Position numbers and translations under genes: made by a program
The notes under the pieces: model-generated
Database searches by the model: none
What the model saw: the letters and a program-made list of their open reading frames with translations, nothing else
Told to the model about the DNA's origin: nothing
Part shown: in pieces, positions 1 through 11,285 of the stretch
Layout: each line of letters begins with the position of its first letter
Position numbering within the stretch: the first letter of the stretch is position 1
Origin: Chrysomallon squamiferum
Lineage: Eukaryota > Mollusca > Gastropoda > Neomphalida > Peltospiridae
DNA: 64,000 bases
Direction of reading: 5' to 3'
Assembly (NCBI GenBank): GCA_012295275.1
Contig: CM022678.1
Coordinates: 5,206,059 to 5,270,058, forward strand

Positions 1-180
1 AATAATAATACAGTGGACAAAAATCTGGACAAATATATTGATATATCTTTGGCAATCCACCTGTTAGAAAAGTTTCTATTTAGTATTTTTAATTTTGAAT
101 TTTTAATTTAGAAGTTTTTACTTAGAATTTTTAATTTTGAATTTTTCACTCAGAATCGTTCAGGTAGAAATTGTAATTTA
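1..180. repeat. Dispersed repeat, copy of 16,078-16,215
   Basis: The opening bases (GGACAAAAATCTGGACAAAT and the AAAAGTT(T/G)..ATTTAG stretch that follows) recur with scattered mismatches at 16,078-16,215. There is no coding potential. The nature of the repeat is unknown. Confidence 0.55.
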
Positions 181-486
181 ATATGTAAAGACAAATAAAT
201 ATGTACTGACTTGTTCTTAGAGCCCTTTTTTATTTACTATTCTTCTATATGCTACGTGATGAAACCAGTACATTTATATAGGGCTATAAGTTTAGACATT
301 TAATGTCCTTAGGCTTTTTCTGCTCGTGATAAAAACATGGATGTAAACATTAAAGCGTACCTTTGGTGACTTGAAGAAATAGTATACATTAATGTTTCAT
401 GCTTTCAAGTTAATTTTGGTTTCCTTATTTTGGTTTTCTATTTTCTATTTTTTTTTTTTTTTTTTATTCATTGTTGTTCTTGTTCT

Positions 487-489
487 TAT

Positions 490-565
<76 letters not shown>
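487..565. repeat. (TATC)n microsatellite
   Basis: About 19 tandem TATC units, then T-rich low-complexity DNA to about 600. Apparent ORFs here are only translations of the repeat. Confidence 0.95.
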
Positions 566-784
566 TTATTTATTTTTTTTTTATTTTTTATTTTTTATTT
601 ATTAAACTAATTTACTTAATGTTCGTTAAGAAGAAGACGAACAAAATTAAGCAAATCAAATGGGTCAAAAGTGACAACCTATTTTCTTGCATGTTACGGA
701 CTTTATTAAAAGAATACAGTAAACAAAAGAAAATACATCAATCCAAACAAATATATCAAATGAAAAAGTAAATTAAAAGAAAAG

Positions 785-805
785 AACAACAACAACAACA
801 ACAAC

Positions 806-844
<39 letters not shown>
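785..844. repeat. (AAC)n-(AAT)n compound microsatellite
   Basis: AAC triplets pass directly into AAT triplets. The tract lies in the 3' flank of gene A; gene B has an AAT tract at the equivalent place (10,983-11,029). Confidence 0.95.
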
Positions 845-1071
845 CTTAATTAGAAAACTGCAAATACATTACTTTCAGCATAAACAGGCGCGCGCGCACG
901 CACACAAACACACACACAAACACAGTAATACTGACAAACCAGTGCATGGGTTATAATAATAAAATAACAATTCTGATAAGAAGAAGAAGATGATGATGGT
1001 GATGATAATGATGAAGATGAAGGAGAAGAAACAAAACAAACAAGAGAACTGCCCAAACAACATTAGTTTGC

Positions 1072-1077
1072 TTTATT
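1072..1077 (-). promoter_or_regulatory. Poly(A) signal of gene A
   Basis: Read on the minus strand this is AATAAA, about 80 bp past the gene A stop codon. The same hexamer in the same context (GCTTTATTA on the plus strand) follows gene B at 11,216-11,221. Confidence 0.7.
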
Positions 1078-1157
1078 ACTAGTATATATCTCTGTGTGTA
1101 AAGGCGCAATATGTTTGTGTCCGTCTGAGTGTGTGGGTGTGCGTTAACGTTCCAAAG

Positions 1158-3714
1158 TTAATAGTTGACAAACCACCTGATGGCATATTTGGCAGAAAAG
1201 TGAACGTCCTTGACGTTTTTTCCTACACGTGTTTGATAGACGTCGACATCACCTTGTGTGGTGACGATCATGTATTTCCAGGAGGCATCTTTCTCTATTT
1301 TGAATTCCTTTGATCCCACTTCTTCAGTAGTGACACTCTGAAGTACCTCGGCAGACACTTCTCCAGAAGGACCTAACTCCAGGTTACTAGTCTTAAAGAA
1401 TGTCCACTCCTGTTTTGGACAATCATATGAGCTGCCGTGTCTTCCACTTGATCCTCCGAGTCTGTGCCACAGCCATCCACCATGTCCGCCCATTTCCCAC
1501 CAGTCAGCATGTCTTTTCCTACGAGTGTTTGAAGCTGGTTTGCTGTGACCAATCTCAACAGCCACGCGTACATCAGCGCCATTTTCAACAGCTGCTCTCA
1601 ACTTGGCTTTCGATCCAAATACCAACATCGCCGTTTATGTTAGTTGAAAAGACCTTTTTCCATGGTCGTGTATCAACAAACCATTTGATTGTTTTCTTTT
1701 CGTTTTCTTCACCAACGGATCCGCCGTTAAATAACATGTATCTACGTGTGGCCACCGTTCCTGTCGTGTGCGCCATCTGCCAGTGCCAAATTCCTTTGAA
1801 TTTTTCTTCATAGAGACGATTCAGAATCTGAGCTGACACCTGTCCCGATTTTATCCTCACGTTGTCCGCCTCAATCGAGAAGTTTCCCATAACGACCTTC
1901 ATTCTGTGTCCCTCATTAATGGCAGAAATCAGTTCAGAAAGAGACCCGTCTACTCCATCACCATTTTCATTATTCGTAAACACGTGTTTCCAACAGGAGT
2001 CGGCGTACCATCTCTCAACTGCATTAAATTTGGACTGAGAAGCATTTATGGCACCTGGCAAAAAATAGTTCCTTACAAGCGTTCCGTTTGTGGGTACGTT
2101 GACAAAGCCCCAGGATGGGCTTTCAGCGTAAGCAACGTCCCAGACAAGCTGTCCGACAACGATCCCATCTTTCGTAACTTTTACATTTCGACATGGTTCC
2201 GTGTAAAGGTCTTTCCATTTTAGTCTGACATCGTGTCCAGATAAAACAGATGCAATTAGCTTGTCTAATGATCCGTGAGTTACTGTCCCGTCTCTAGTCT
2301 GTTGAAGAAGCGACGAAAAACAAGACGAGTTCTTAACAAACCACTGGATTCCTGCGAAGAATTTCTTTTTGCTTGTTTCCGTGAAGTTGTTCACTTTGTA
2401 CCTGATTTCTTTTATCTGTGTGTTTGTCGCTAACGTTAAGAGGCGGCGATGTGGTTCTTCTTCAAAAGTGTTCCAGGTAGCCTTACTGATGTGTGAAATT
2501 GATTTGAAATAGATAACACCAAAGAAAGCAAAACTACTGTCTAAGTTACCAACGTAGCCTAAAGATGGAATTAGATATTTGATTGGTTCCGACCGGGTGT
2601 AAGCAAGCACAAGGTCGTCAAATTTGCCAGAAACGGCTTTCCCTTTTTCGTCGCTCTCGTAAACCTTATGCCATCGACTGTCGCAGAAATCTGGAAGATC
2701 AAAATTTAGAATGTAGCGTAGATGTATAGCAGATCTTCTTAATACAACATCAGTGTTGTGCGCAATTTTGGTGTAATTCTGGACATATCAGATAATTTAC
2801 TTAGCTTATTGGACAGAGAAATTGTTTAGTGTAAGGCACATTCTATGCATCAAATATTTTTACATATATCTGTTTCTCAATCTTTATGGTCCAGTTACTA
2901 ACTGATGATGATGATAAATGTATTCGTGATGATAGGAATAAATGATGTAATAAAATTATCTTTATTTGCAACTTACTATATTATTATTTTGTCGAACCGA
3001 CCGTTGGTCAAATCGAAGTGGAACTGTGAAATAATACTCTTACAAACTAACTCCAGACGTTATGTCACTGCGTAGTTTGAAAACCAGTGGGAAATCTTAT
3101 TATTACTATATCATTTATTTATTTATTTATTTATTTTAAAACAGGGGAACATCCAGATCAGACATTCCACAGCATACGGGATTACGTGACAATTACAGAA
3201 AAACTGATGTAATCCTGGTAGTTTAAAATAAATGTATAATTATACTCTATTATTAATTGAAATTTTACATGAAACGAAAATTGAAAATAAATAAACAAAC
3301 AAACAAACAAACAAACAAAAACAACAAAAATCAAAACAGAAACACAGTTATCTAAATAACTAGCTAACCAAATTAACGATCTAAGAAATTCAAAAAAAAC
3401 AGAAAATGAGACAGAGTCACAACTGAGTAACTAACTGGTAAATAGAAAACACAGCTTTATGAGATTAGCTTGGTAATATAAAAACTATCCGTAGATGTAT
3501 CGTTGGCACTTCTCTCAATTTCATATTGACTCATTCCGTTGGATAAAACTGACGAAAACTAATAAATCAGTAAACTACGAAACCAAATGTTGTTGTAAGA
3601 AGCTGTGATTTGACTTCAAACAAGTTTCGAGACAATCAAGTATTATTATAAATTTGACAAGGAGACGAGATTTCTTTAAAAAAAAAATTAAAATAATTTA
3701 AAAAAGAAGGAAAA

Positions 3715-3765
<51 letters not shown>

Positions 3766-4313
3766 ACAAATCAACAAATAGACAAATAAACAAACAAACA
3801 AATCAGCAAACACACAAGCAAATAAATAAATAAATAAACAGCTTGAACGAATGAAAAACATATTTTCTTCGTATTACCGTAAGTACACTTTAATGTAGAT
3901 TTAATGTTTCCATAAATACCGAATATAAGCAGATAACGACAACGACTATACCTATTACATACCTAAGCATACTGCATTATATAACTTTACTGTTTTACAA
4001 TAATTTTGAAACAAAATTTACAAGTGTAGTAAATTTAAAAGTGACAAACAGAAAATCCTTTCTTATCTTAAACTTTTTTTAATTATTATTTCCCAACATC
4101 ACAGCGTAATGAATAGAGGATACCATCTCTAACAGAGGATTATAAATGTATATCTAAATAGCATGCAACATAAAATTATAGTAGATATTAAAGTGAGAAA
4201 GAAAGAAACGAAATCATGATGTTCTTACCACACTGTTTTGCAATTGCTGTCGTGGTTGTGAATATAAGTAGGAGAAGTTTCGCCAAGCATGGTAGACTTG
4301 AAACACGCTTCAT
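1158..4313 (-). pseudogene. Gene A: secreted four-module repeat protein, frameshifted
   Basis: Two coding exons. The exon spanning 4325-4229 (ATG at 4313-4311) encodes a 28-residue signal peptide: Met-Lys-Arg, then a Leu/Ile/Thr-rich core ending near TAIA. A GT donor at 4228-4227 and a CAG acceptor at 2693-2691 join it in phase 1 (G|AT, Asp) to the last exon, 2690-1158, which ends WFVNY-stop. Four modules follow; their glycine motifs are visible as KAVSGKFDDL, TVTHGSLDKL, GVDGSLSEL and VFGSKAKL. Compared with gene B there is one extra base near 1621-1626 (ACCAACATCG against ACTACATCG), which throws module 4 out of frame. Without it the product would be 538 aa. No other lesion is seen, so this is either a young pseudogene or a base-calling error. 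The product would be secreted; its function is unknown. Confidence 0.85.
2695..4225 (-). other. Intron 2 of gene A, no further gene
   Basis: AT-rich intron of about 1.5 kb. It contains (TTTA)n at 3112-3135, (AAAC)n at 3292-3319, and (AAAT)n at 3714-3766 with degenerate AAAC/AAAT DNA to about 3840. No ORF, RNA gene or transposon signature was recognised. Confidence 0.7.
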
Positions 4314-4337
4314 AATGGACTCAATCTAAAATAGATT

Positions 4338-4351
4338 ATTATTATTATTAT

Positions 4352-4419
<68 letters not shown>

Positions 4420-4420
4420 T
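4338..4420. repeat. (ATT)n-(AGT)n compound microsatellite
   Basis: Four or five ATT units switch abruptly to over 20 AGT units, just upstream of the signal-peptide exon of gene A. Gene B has a long (AAT)n/(ATT)n tract at the same place (13,476-13,571). Confidence 0.95.
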
Positions 4421-4814
4421 TTCAAATGATAATTCAAATATAATGGATTTAATCTACCAGGAAGGGTTAAAAAGAATTTATATAAAGCTTATACTCAAGG
4501 ATTAGTTACATAATATTGTTATCTGCTATATATGCTTTTTAAGATTTTATTTTATTTTTATTTATTTTGTTTTAAAAGTAATAATAATAATAATAAAGTG
4601 TATGAGTGCAAAATAACAAATATATATATATAGCCGTTGCTCCCCTTTCACCATTTTTGTCACCTGTCTGATTAGCTCTGTTAAATTCTCACGTGTCGGT
4701 TTAGGTTAAAACTAATAATGCCCGGAATTGTCACATTGAATTGAAACACATTAAGCAAAGTAAACGACTAAACATAGAAGAAGGTATTTATCTCTCTCTA
4801 CCCAGGTACTTACC

Positions 4815-4958
<144 letters not shown>

Positions 4959-4989
4959 GAAAAAAAAATAAAGGACTTAAACGTACTAC

Positions 4990-5109
4990 CTTTAATTTGC
5001 TCAGTATCTCTTCTATCCTCTTCAAGTGTCTCAAATTCAGTGATTGTACTACATTTATACAAATGTGCATGATATGACTGGAAATGTTTCTGTGTTAAAT
5101 CACAGCTTG
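4990..5109 (-). promoter_or_regulatory. Promoter and non-coding 5' exon of gene A
   Basis: On the minus strand: core motif CAAGCTGTGATTT (5109-5097), a 37-bp gap, TATAAAT (5059-5053), then about 60 bp ending in the splice donor AAAG|GTAGTA (last exon base 4990). The acceptor next to the start codon is TTTTAG|ATTGAG (exon from 4325). The transcription start is inferred from the TATA position to lie near 5025-5030. The same arrangement occurs at genes B, D, E and G. Confidence 0.7.
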
Positions 5110-5460
5110 TAGTGGCAACATTTGGGTTTCAGCAACTTTCAAAGAATATATTTCGCATTATAAATCGAAAAAAAAAAAGACGAAGTGAATTTTCTATATC
5201 TTATATTTATTTTCAACCTTTCCTAATAATAAAGGATGAAAATAATATAACACACCATTCTTAGACGTTCCATTTGTTACACGGTCAGCTTAGGGACTAA
5301 ATAAGCAAACCCCTGTAATATTAATGGAAATGTAACGGGTGCAGTTGGGTGAACATATTTATATACTGATACATCTGTACCACTGTACTGTAAGCTCTGG
5401 TCCTAAATGTACCGTTCATATGTACTATATGTAATAAAAAAATAATTCATATTGTTCATA

Positions 5461-5823
5461 TCTTTTTCTTTTTTTTTTAAAAAAAATAAAATAAATAAAA
5501 TAAATAAATAAATAAACGTTAAAAAAAAAAATAATTTTTCGCCAACGTTAAAAAATAAAAAATAATAATAATTAATAAAAAAAAAAACAATAATACAAAA
5601 AAAAAAAAAAGGTTTTCTACGTAGTCTTATCTTCAACAGATCGACTGATTTGTTTCTCTTTCATTTTTTGCTCTTCCATTCGATCAAAAAAGAAACACGT
5701 CGATAAACAGATGTTAATTTATTCTCATTCACGGCAGTACATTCTGATAAATTCATCTGGCTCATGTCTGATCGATATTTTCGATGACGTGGATCTTGCA
5801 CGTGGAAATTGTTTTACGTCACT
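5461..5823. other. Gene-free AT-rich spacer
   Basis: Poly-A and poly-T runs with AAAT/AATA low complexity up to about 5,615, then roughly 200 bp of unique-looking DNA. No coding or structural signal seen. Confidence 0.6.
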
Positions 5824-6185
5824 AGAGTATTACACAACACCATATGGTAATTTCCAACAGTGCTCTTGATCACTAGATTTGAACTTTGTTTTTGATTGGT
5901 TCAAAATGCAAAATGATTGGCATGTGACAGGGACTGTTATTGAATCAAACTCAGCAGCAGCGAACAGCGGCATGGTCCTGTTGTGTGAAATTTTGTGATA
6001 CACTGACAGCTTTTCACAAGCGCAAAACATTTCCTAAATGATCGATAACAATGCTTTAAGTCTGTTGTTGAAAGTGTAAAACGCAGTAAAACAGATTTTC
6101 AAAATATTCATTATTTTTGGACAGTTACCATGGACACATCCTGGCCAGATATGGCCAACTGAAAGGTATAAACACGGTTATGATA
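5824..6185. repeat. Dispersed repeat R, copy 1
   Basis: Shares a run of landmarks with 7,412-7,875 and 15,068-15,455: ATGGTA(A/T)TTTCCAACA, a TGATTGG(T/A)...GATTGGC stretch, and (against 7,412-7,875) GGACAGTTA.CATGGACAC and GGCCA.C.GAAAGGTA. This copy lacks the (GT)n tract of the other two. Non-coding. Confidence 0.65.
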
Positions 6186-6219
6186 TTCTGCTAATAAGAA
6201 TACAATTTCATTATTAGGA

Positions 6220-6227
<8 letters not shown>

Positions 6228-6263
<36 letters not shown>

Positions 6264-6308
6264 CAACAACAACAACAACAACAAATAATAATAATAATAA
6301 TAATAATA
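6228..6308. repeat. (AAT)n-(AAC)n-(AAT)n compound microsatellite
   Basis: Three consecutive triplet arrays; the AAC block sits inside the AAT arrays. Confidence 0.95.
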
Positions 6309-6309
6309 A

Positions 6310-6898
6310 ATTAATTAATTAATTCTAGTTATTGCCATTGTTAAGAAAAATTATGAATTTATACATAAAATGAATCACTATATCAATATATCAAACAAAA
6401 TTCCTGTTAGAATAATTATACAATAAAATTAATTATTCTTGTATAACCATGACCAGTCTTACTAGAAAGAAAGGTATATATTTTTTCTGTTAAGAATAAT
6501 CCAGTTAAAGAGATCTAAGAGTTTTAAAATAACGAAATTATTCTGAGTGTTTTTATTGCAAAAATTGGTTCCGTTATTTCCGTGCTCGGACTTTAATTCA
6601 CAAGGAAGAAAACAAACAACTGCCCCAAATGAAATTATTCGAAATTGTGATCTGTCAATGCTTTGCAAATATTTTTGGAGATATTTGCTAACAAATCAAA
6701 CTGTCGTAACAGAATCTTGTTTCCATGTTCCCCATAGTTAGATTATTGTTAAATTCAATGATTGGTTAACTAGTAGAAAATAGAGTAAAACACTTGTTAA
6801 AATGCAGTCTGGTAAAATAATGGAAATGGTATTTTACACGTCGTTTCTCTTACGGGGTTCTTCAAACTCAGATTTCATGGAAATAAACCACTCGGGGT
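6310..6898. other. Gene-free spacer
   Basis: Unique-looking AT-rich DNA. Short ORFs on both strands (up to about 68 codons) overlap each other and match no family I know. Nothing supported. Confidence 0.5.
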
Positions 6899-6899
6899 T

Positions 6900-7411
6900 T
6901 CGAGTTCGTTCAAAACCAAAAAAAAAATAAAAATAATAAAATAAAAAATCAATGTATATAAATGAAAATACGTTGTAAGAACTCATCCTCTAATATGCTA
7001 AAATAAAATACCAAGAAAACATTTAAATATCTCAAAAACAAACAAATAATTTCCACTTCTTTTAGCCCATCTATTCTACTTTTCTTTCTTTTTTCTTGAT
7101 CATGTATTTGTTTTTTAAATTTATAATTTTTTTTTTTTTTTTTGTGAGAACAAAACAATTTGAGAAAACCTCCAGTATGTCCCATCCTCAAAAATGTCAT
7201 TGATTTTTTTCTTTCACTTGAATCTAAAAAGAAGTAAAGGTTTTCCAGTACACATATAACACACCTATAACAGATGTCGAATTAATTTCTGTGTATTCTG
7301 ATACAATCAATTTCCAATCAGATATAATGCCACGAAAACAGAAAAGAAATCTGCCTCATGTATAATCAATAGTTTAGATCCCTGTGATACTACACGTACA
7401 CATTATTTTAG
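6900..7411. repeat. Duplicated non-coding segment, copy of 14,670-15,067
   Basis: Shared stretches include CAATCAGATATAATGC and TAGATCCCTGTGATACTA. It runs directly into repeat R in both places, so the two form one longer duplicated block (about 6,900-7,875 and 14,670-15,455). Confidence 0.7.
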
Positions 7412-7569
7412 GCCACTAGAGCATTTCACAGCATTAAATGGTATTTTCCAACAATGTCGTCAATCAGTATATTTGAATTTCATTTCTGATTGGATAAAAC
7501 TGCAGGATGATTGGCATGAGACACGCACTGTTCAGAATCGAATTCCGAATATAGCTGTGAGTGTGTCTG

Positions 7570-7625
<56 letters not shown>

Positions 7626-7875
7626 AGTTTTACAAAATAAACTGAACAATTTATTATTAACACCACTTTACAGTGCTCTGTATTTCTACTTTCTTATAAC
7701 GTGTTGTAATGGAAGATCCATCAGTTGTAACGGTAGTTACCACAATGAAACACGTTGGGAGCAGAAACTATAAAACGCAGAAAATATGTTTTCAAATTGT
7801 TCAGTTTGTTTTTGGACAGTTAACATGGACACATCCTGACCAAATGTGGCCAGCAGAAAGGTACAACCATTGACG
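7412..7875. repeat. Dispersed repeat R, copy 2
   Basis: Carries the landmarks of copy 1 plus a (GT)n tract (7571-7624) and the stretch GAAACACGTTGGGAG, also seen at 15,415-15,430 in copy 3. Confidence 0.7.
7571..7624. repeat. (GT)n microsatellite
   Basis: About 27 GT units inside repeat R copy 2; copy 3 has a longer GT tract at the same place. Confidence 0.95.
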
Positions 7876-7959
7876 TAATATTCTGTTAATAACAATATAA
7901 TAACTTTATTACAAAGAAATCAGTTCATTATTTTGTAATTATTAGCACCTTTAACATTT

Positions 7960-7960
<1 letters not shown>

Positions 7961-8026
<66 letters not shown>

Positions 8027-8028
8027 TT
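7961..8028. repeat. (TTTA)n microsatellite
   Basis: About 17 uninterrupted TTTA units. Confidence 0.95.
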
Positions 8029-8187
8029 AAGCTATGAAATAATTAGTTATGTAATTTCCGTATTTATGGCAAAGGCTCGAACCTTTATTCAGATGGAATA
8101 TCTATGGAACATTCAAAACTATAGGCATTTTTTATTTTTTAAAATTCACTTTTTTGTATTAATTACTTTCCCAAAAACATCCAAAAA

Positions 8188-8191
<4 letters not shown>

Positions 8192-8258
<67 letters not shown>

Positions 8259-8275
8259 AGAAGAAGAAGAAGAAG
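8192..8275. repeat. (AAT)n-(AGT)n-(AAG)n compound microsatellite
   Basis: Three triplet arrays follow one another, each unit differing from the last by one or two bases. Confidence 0.95.
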
Positions 8276-8279
8276 TATA

Positions 8280-9094
8280 AAAAATACTCCAAAATGTATA
8301 AATCATTATTTATCTAAGTATAAGTATGAACAGACAATAATTGTACTAATTGTTATTGTTTTCCATCGCAGTTTGCAAGTCGTTTTCCCTGAAGTCGAAA
8401 TGGTCACTTTGATCTGTCGAATTGTGCCACTGAGATTAATAACAATATTTTCAATAACTATTGGTATTTTCTTCTGGAAACTGATAACACATAATAACCG
8501 TCTGTTTCTCGCATTCATTCATCAACTGTATTTGTCTCTCTCACACACACACAAGCTTGTCTTGGCTTGAAAATGGACGCTTGTGAACCAGGCAGTTCTT
8601 TATCATGTGTCACATTCCTCACACTAAGATAATGTGTCTAGCAGTCTTTATATCTAATCAATATTATTTATTTTTGTCCACGAAATACAATAGATTTTAC
8701 CACTTTAGGCAATACCTCCTTAATTTAACAAAACGTAAAAATAAATAACAAAATATGCAAGCATAATGATATTACACCATCTAGACTATATGTTCTGCAA
8801 CTGTTTTAGCCTAAGTACAAAAAAGCCCCGAAAACCCTGCAATATGCAATAATTTAATTGGTTAGACCGTTTAATTTGACAATACTAAATTTTTCTTCTT
8901 CAGATCAATAAAATGGCTGACTGTAAAAGGAGACAAAGGTTTTACACTACATAAATTTCACTATCAAACGTATAAGACATGCTAATTTAATGTCTCTCAC
9001 GATATTATATTCTGATAATGTTACATTCCAATTTGATGTAATATATATAAAAGACAGTTTATCAAAAACAGCAGTAACAAATAAACTAAAAATA
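8280..9094. other. Gene-free spacer
   Basis: AT-rich DNA with only short overlapping ORFs. No family, RNA gene or transposon signature recognised. Confidence 0.5.
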
Positions 9095-9127
9095 CTACTC
9101 CTACTACTACTACTACTGCTACTAATG

Positions 9128-9170
<43 letters not shown>

Positions 9171-9190
9171 CAACAAGAACAACAATAATA
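9095..9190. repeat. (ACT)n-(AAT)n-(AAC)n compound microsatellite
   Basis: Triplet arrays whose unit changes by one base at each transition, as at 8192-8275. Confidence 0.95.
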
Positions 9191-9194
9191 ATGG

Positions 9195-9545
9195 TAAAGT
9201 GCATATATTGTAATTATATGCATATAATTTCGAGTTCGTTAGTTAAAACCAATTGTGATTTTGGTTCTGTAATATTATTGTTATTATTTGTTTATTTTTA
9301 TACTGTTTTATAAATATCTAAACAAAGTAGAATGAAGTAAATGTAATAAAGCAAACAAACAAACCAAAGATAATTCCATAACAATAACAATGCTCATAAG
9401 TGCATGTATTTTAATTATATGAATATAGTTCGGTATTCATTAATGAAAATAAAATGTGATCCTTAAGTTATTAGTTTCTTTTTTTATGATTTACAAATAT
9501 TAAAATAAATAAAACGAAGGAAATGTAAGAACAAAAAGAAAAAGA
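9195..9545. repeat. Diverged tandem duplication, period about 200 bp
   Basis: The segment beginning GTGCATATATTGTAATTAT (9,197) is repeated as GTGCATGTATTTTAATTAT (about 9,401). Downstream landmarks follow in the same order (a GTTCG-containing stretch, ATGTGAT/TTGTGAT, then A.ATGTAA.A..AA). Confidence 0.55.
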
Positions 9546-9659
9546 AAAACATGCCACCAAGCGAAAAATAAACAAACAAATCAATCAGTGAATAAAACAA
9601 ACAAACACACATATAAATAAATAAACAAACAAATAAATAAAGCAAATAAAAATGAGAAT

Positions 9660-10060
9660 ATTATCCGAAATGAGATATGTTCATCCTCTGTCTAGCAAAA
9701 TGACAGAATGAAGCACTTTGTTGAAACACCGTATTCTCCGTCAATTCTAATTCATTAGGTTCATGAATAAGCTGCATTTTTAAATATTTATTAAACGTCT
9801 CGTGTTCTTTGTAAATTGTTTTCTGAATAATAAATAATTTAAGAATAAAATAAAATAAGTTTAAAAATGTTCAACATTTACCATAATGTAAAAAAAACCG
9901 GGACGTATGCTTCTGAAATTAATCTCAGATATTGATTCTAAGTTCGTGTCTTTTATCTCGTACTGGTCAGAATAAGTTGTCACAGGTGCAAAACTGATTT
10001 ATTCTGATGGTGTGTGATGTGGACACCTTTAAATTCTGGTGTAAAGATAACTGGAAGAAA
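9660..10060. repeat. Duplicated segment, copy of 16,255-16,610
   Basis: Shared stretches include GTCTAGCAAAATGACAGAA and TTGAAACACCGTATTCTCC, then ATATTGATT.....AGTTCGTGTCTTTTATCTC. Non-coding. Confidence 0.75.
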
Positions 10061-10541
10061 AAAAAAACCTGAATACAATCTCCTCTAAATTGCTAAATGC
10101 ATCTAGAGTTATTGCAATTAAACTATTTTGTGTTACCAAGCAGAGGGAATACTACTGTAACATTACTGTCTGTAATCACAGAATATGTAAACTGTGTTGC
10201 TTTTTGAGGGATGAGGAATGAAGGGGTTTGTGTGGGACCTCCAATTCAGGTCCTGTTTAGAGAAGATAACAGTTTTGTTAAAAATCAGTTAATTGAAATC
10301 AATGCTTTTGGAATCGTTTTATAAATATAAGACCCAGAATAATATTTTTGGGACTGTACATAGCATGGAACATTGGAAATTTGATGAAAAACGCGAGTGA
10401 AATTCATTTCTAATCTGTGTTCTTTTGTATCTTCTATATGCAGAATGTTGTTTTTTCGTTTTTCAACATTTTCATTATCGTTATAATTATTATTATTACA
10501 GCAATAAATATTATTATGTACATATGTGTATGTCTATATGC

Positions 10542-10611
<70 letters not shown>

Positions 10612-10739
10612 GTGCTGATGATAATGCTGATGATTATTATGGAATGGTGATGATGACTTTCTTATTGCAACTTGTTTAAATGTAGGCTATATCAAAACTC
10701 CGTTCGACATGGGTCTATGGTAGTACTGATGGCATGATG
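10061..10739. other. Gene-free spacer with (AAT)n at 10,541-10,611
   Basis: AT-rich DNA. The only long ORFs are translations of the AAT triplet array. Nothing else supported. Confidence 0.55.
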
Positions 10740-10979
10740 ATAAGAAAGGATTTTCTAGTTCTCACTTTTCTATTTACTATACTTGTATATTCTACATAAT
10801 AAAACAGTAAAGTCATACAGTGCGATATGCTCTGATATTTAACAGTTATCTCCTTGGGCTTTCTCTGCTGATGCAAAAAAAATGGATGTAGACATTAAAG
10901 CGTATCTTTGATAACTTGAAGACGAGTATATTTTGTTTTTCATGCTTTCAAGCTGTATTCACATTTTTTAATAGTTTTC

Positions 10980-10982
<3 letters not shown>

Positions 10983-11029
<47 letters not shown>
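10983..11029. repeat. (AAT)n microsatellite
   Basis: About 15 AAT units in the 3' flank of gene B. Confidence 0.95.
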
Positions 11030-11215
11030 TAGAAAACGGCAAATACGTTACTTTCAGCATAAACATGCGCGCAAACACATACAGTAACACTGACAAGCCT
11101 GTGCATGAGTTATAATAATAAAATAACAACACTGATAATAATAACAATAAGAAGAAGAAGAAAGAAGAAGAAGAAACAAACAAACAACAGAAATACCAAA
11201 ACAACATTAGTTTGC

Positions 11216-11221
11216 TTTATT
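11216..11221 (-). promoter_or_regulatory. Poly(A) signal of gene B
   Basis: AATAAA on the minus strand, about 65-70 bp past the stop codon. Confidence 0.7.
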
Positions 11222-11285
11222 AATAAGAGTGTGTATGTGTGTGCGTATGCGTGTGAGTGTCAATGTGAGCGTTAACGTTCCAAAG

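Noticed and set aside
10417-10679. Poly-Ile, poly-Asn and poly-Ser frames over AAT/ATT/AGT arrays
   Set aside because: Pure microsatellite translations without coding context.
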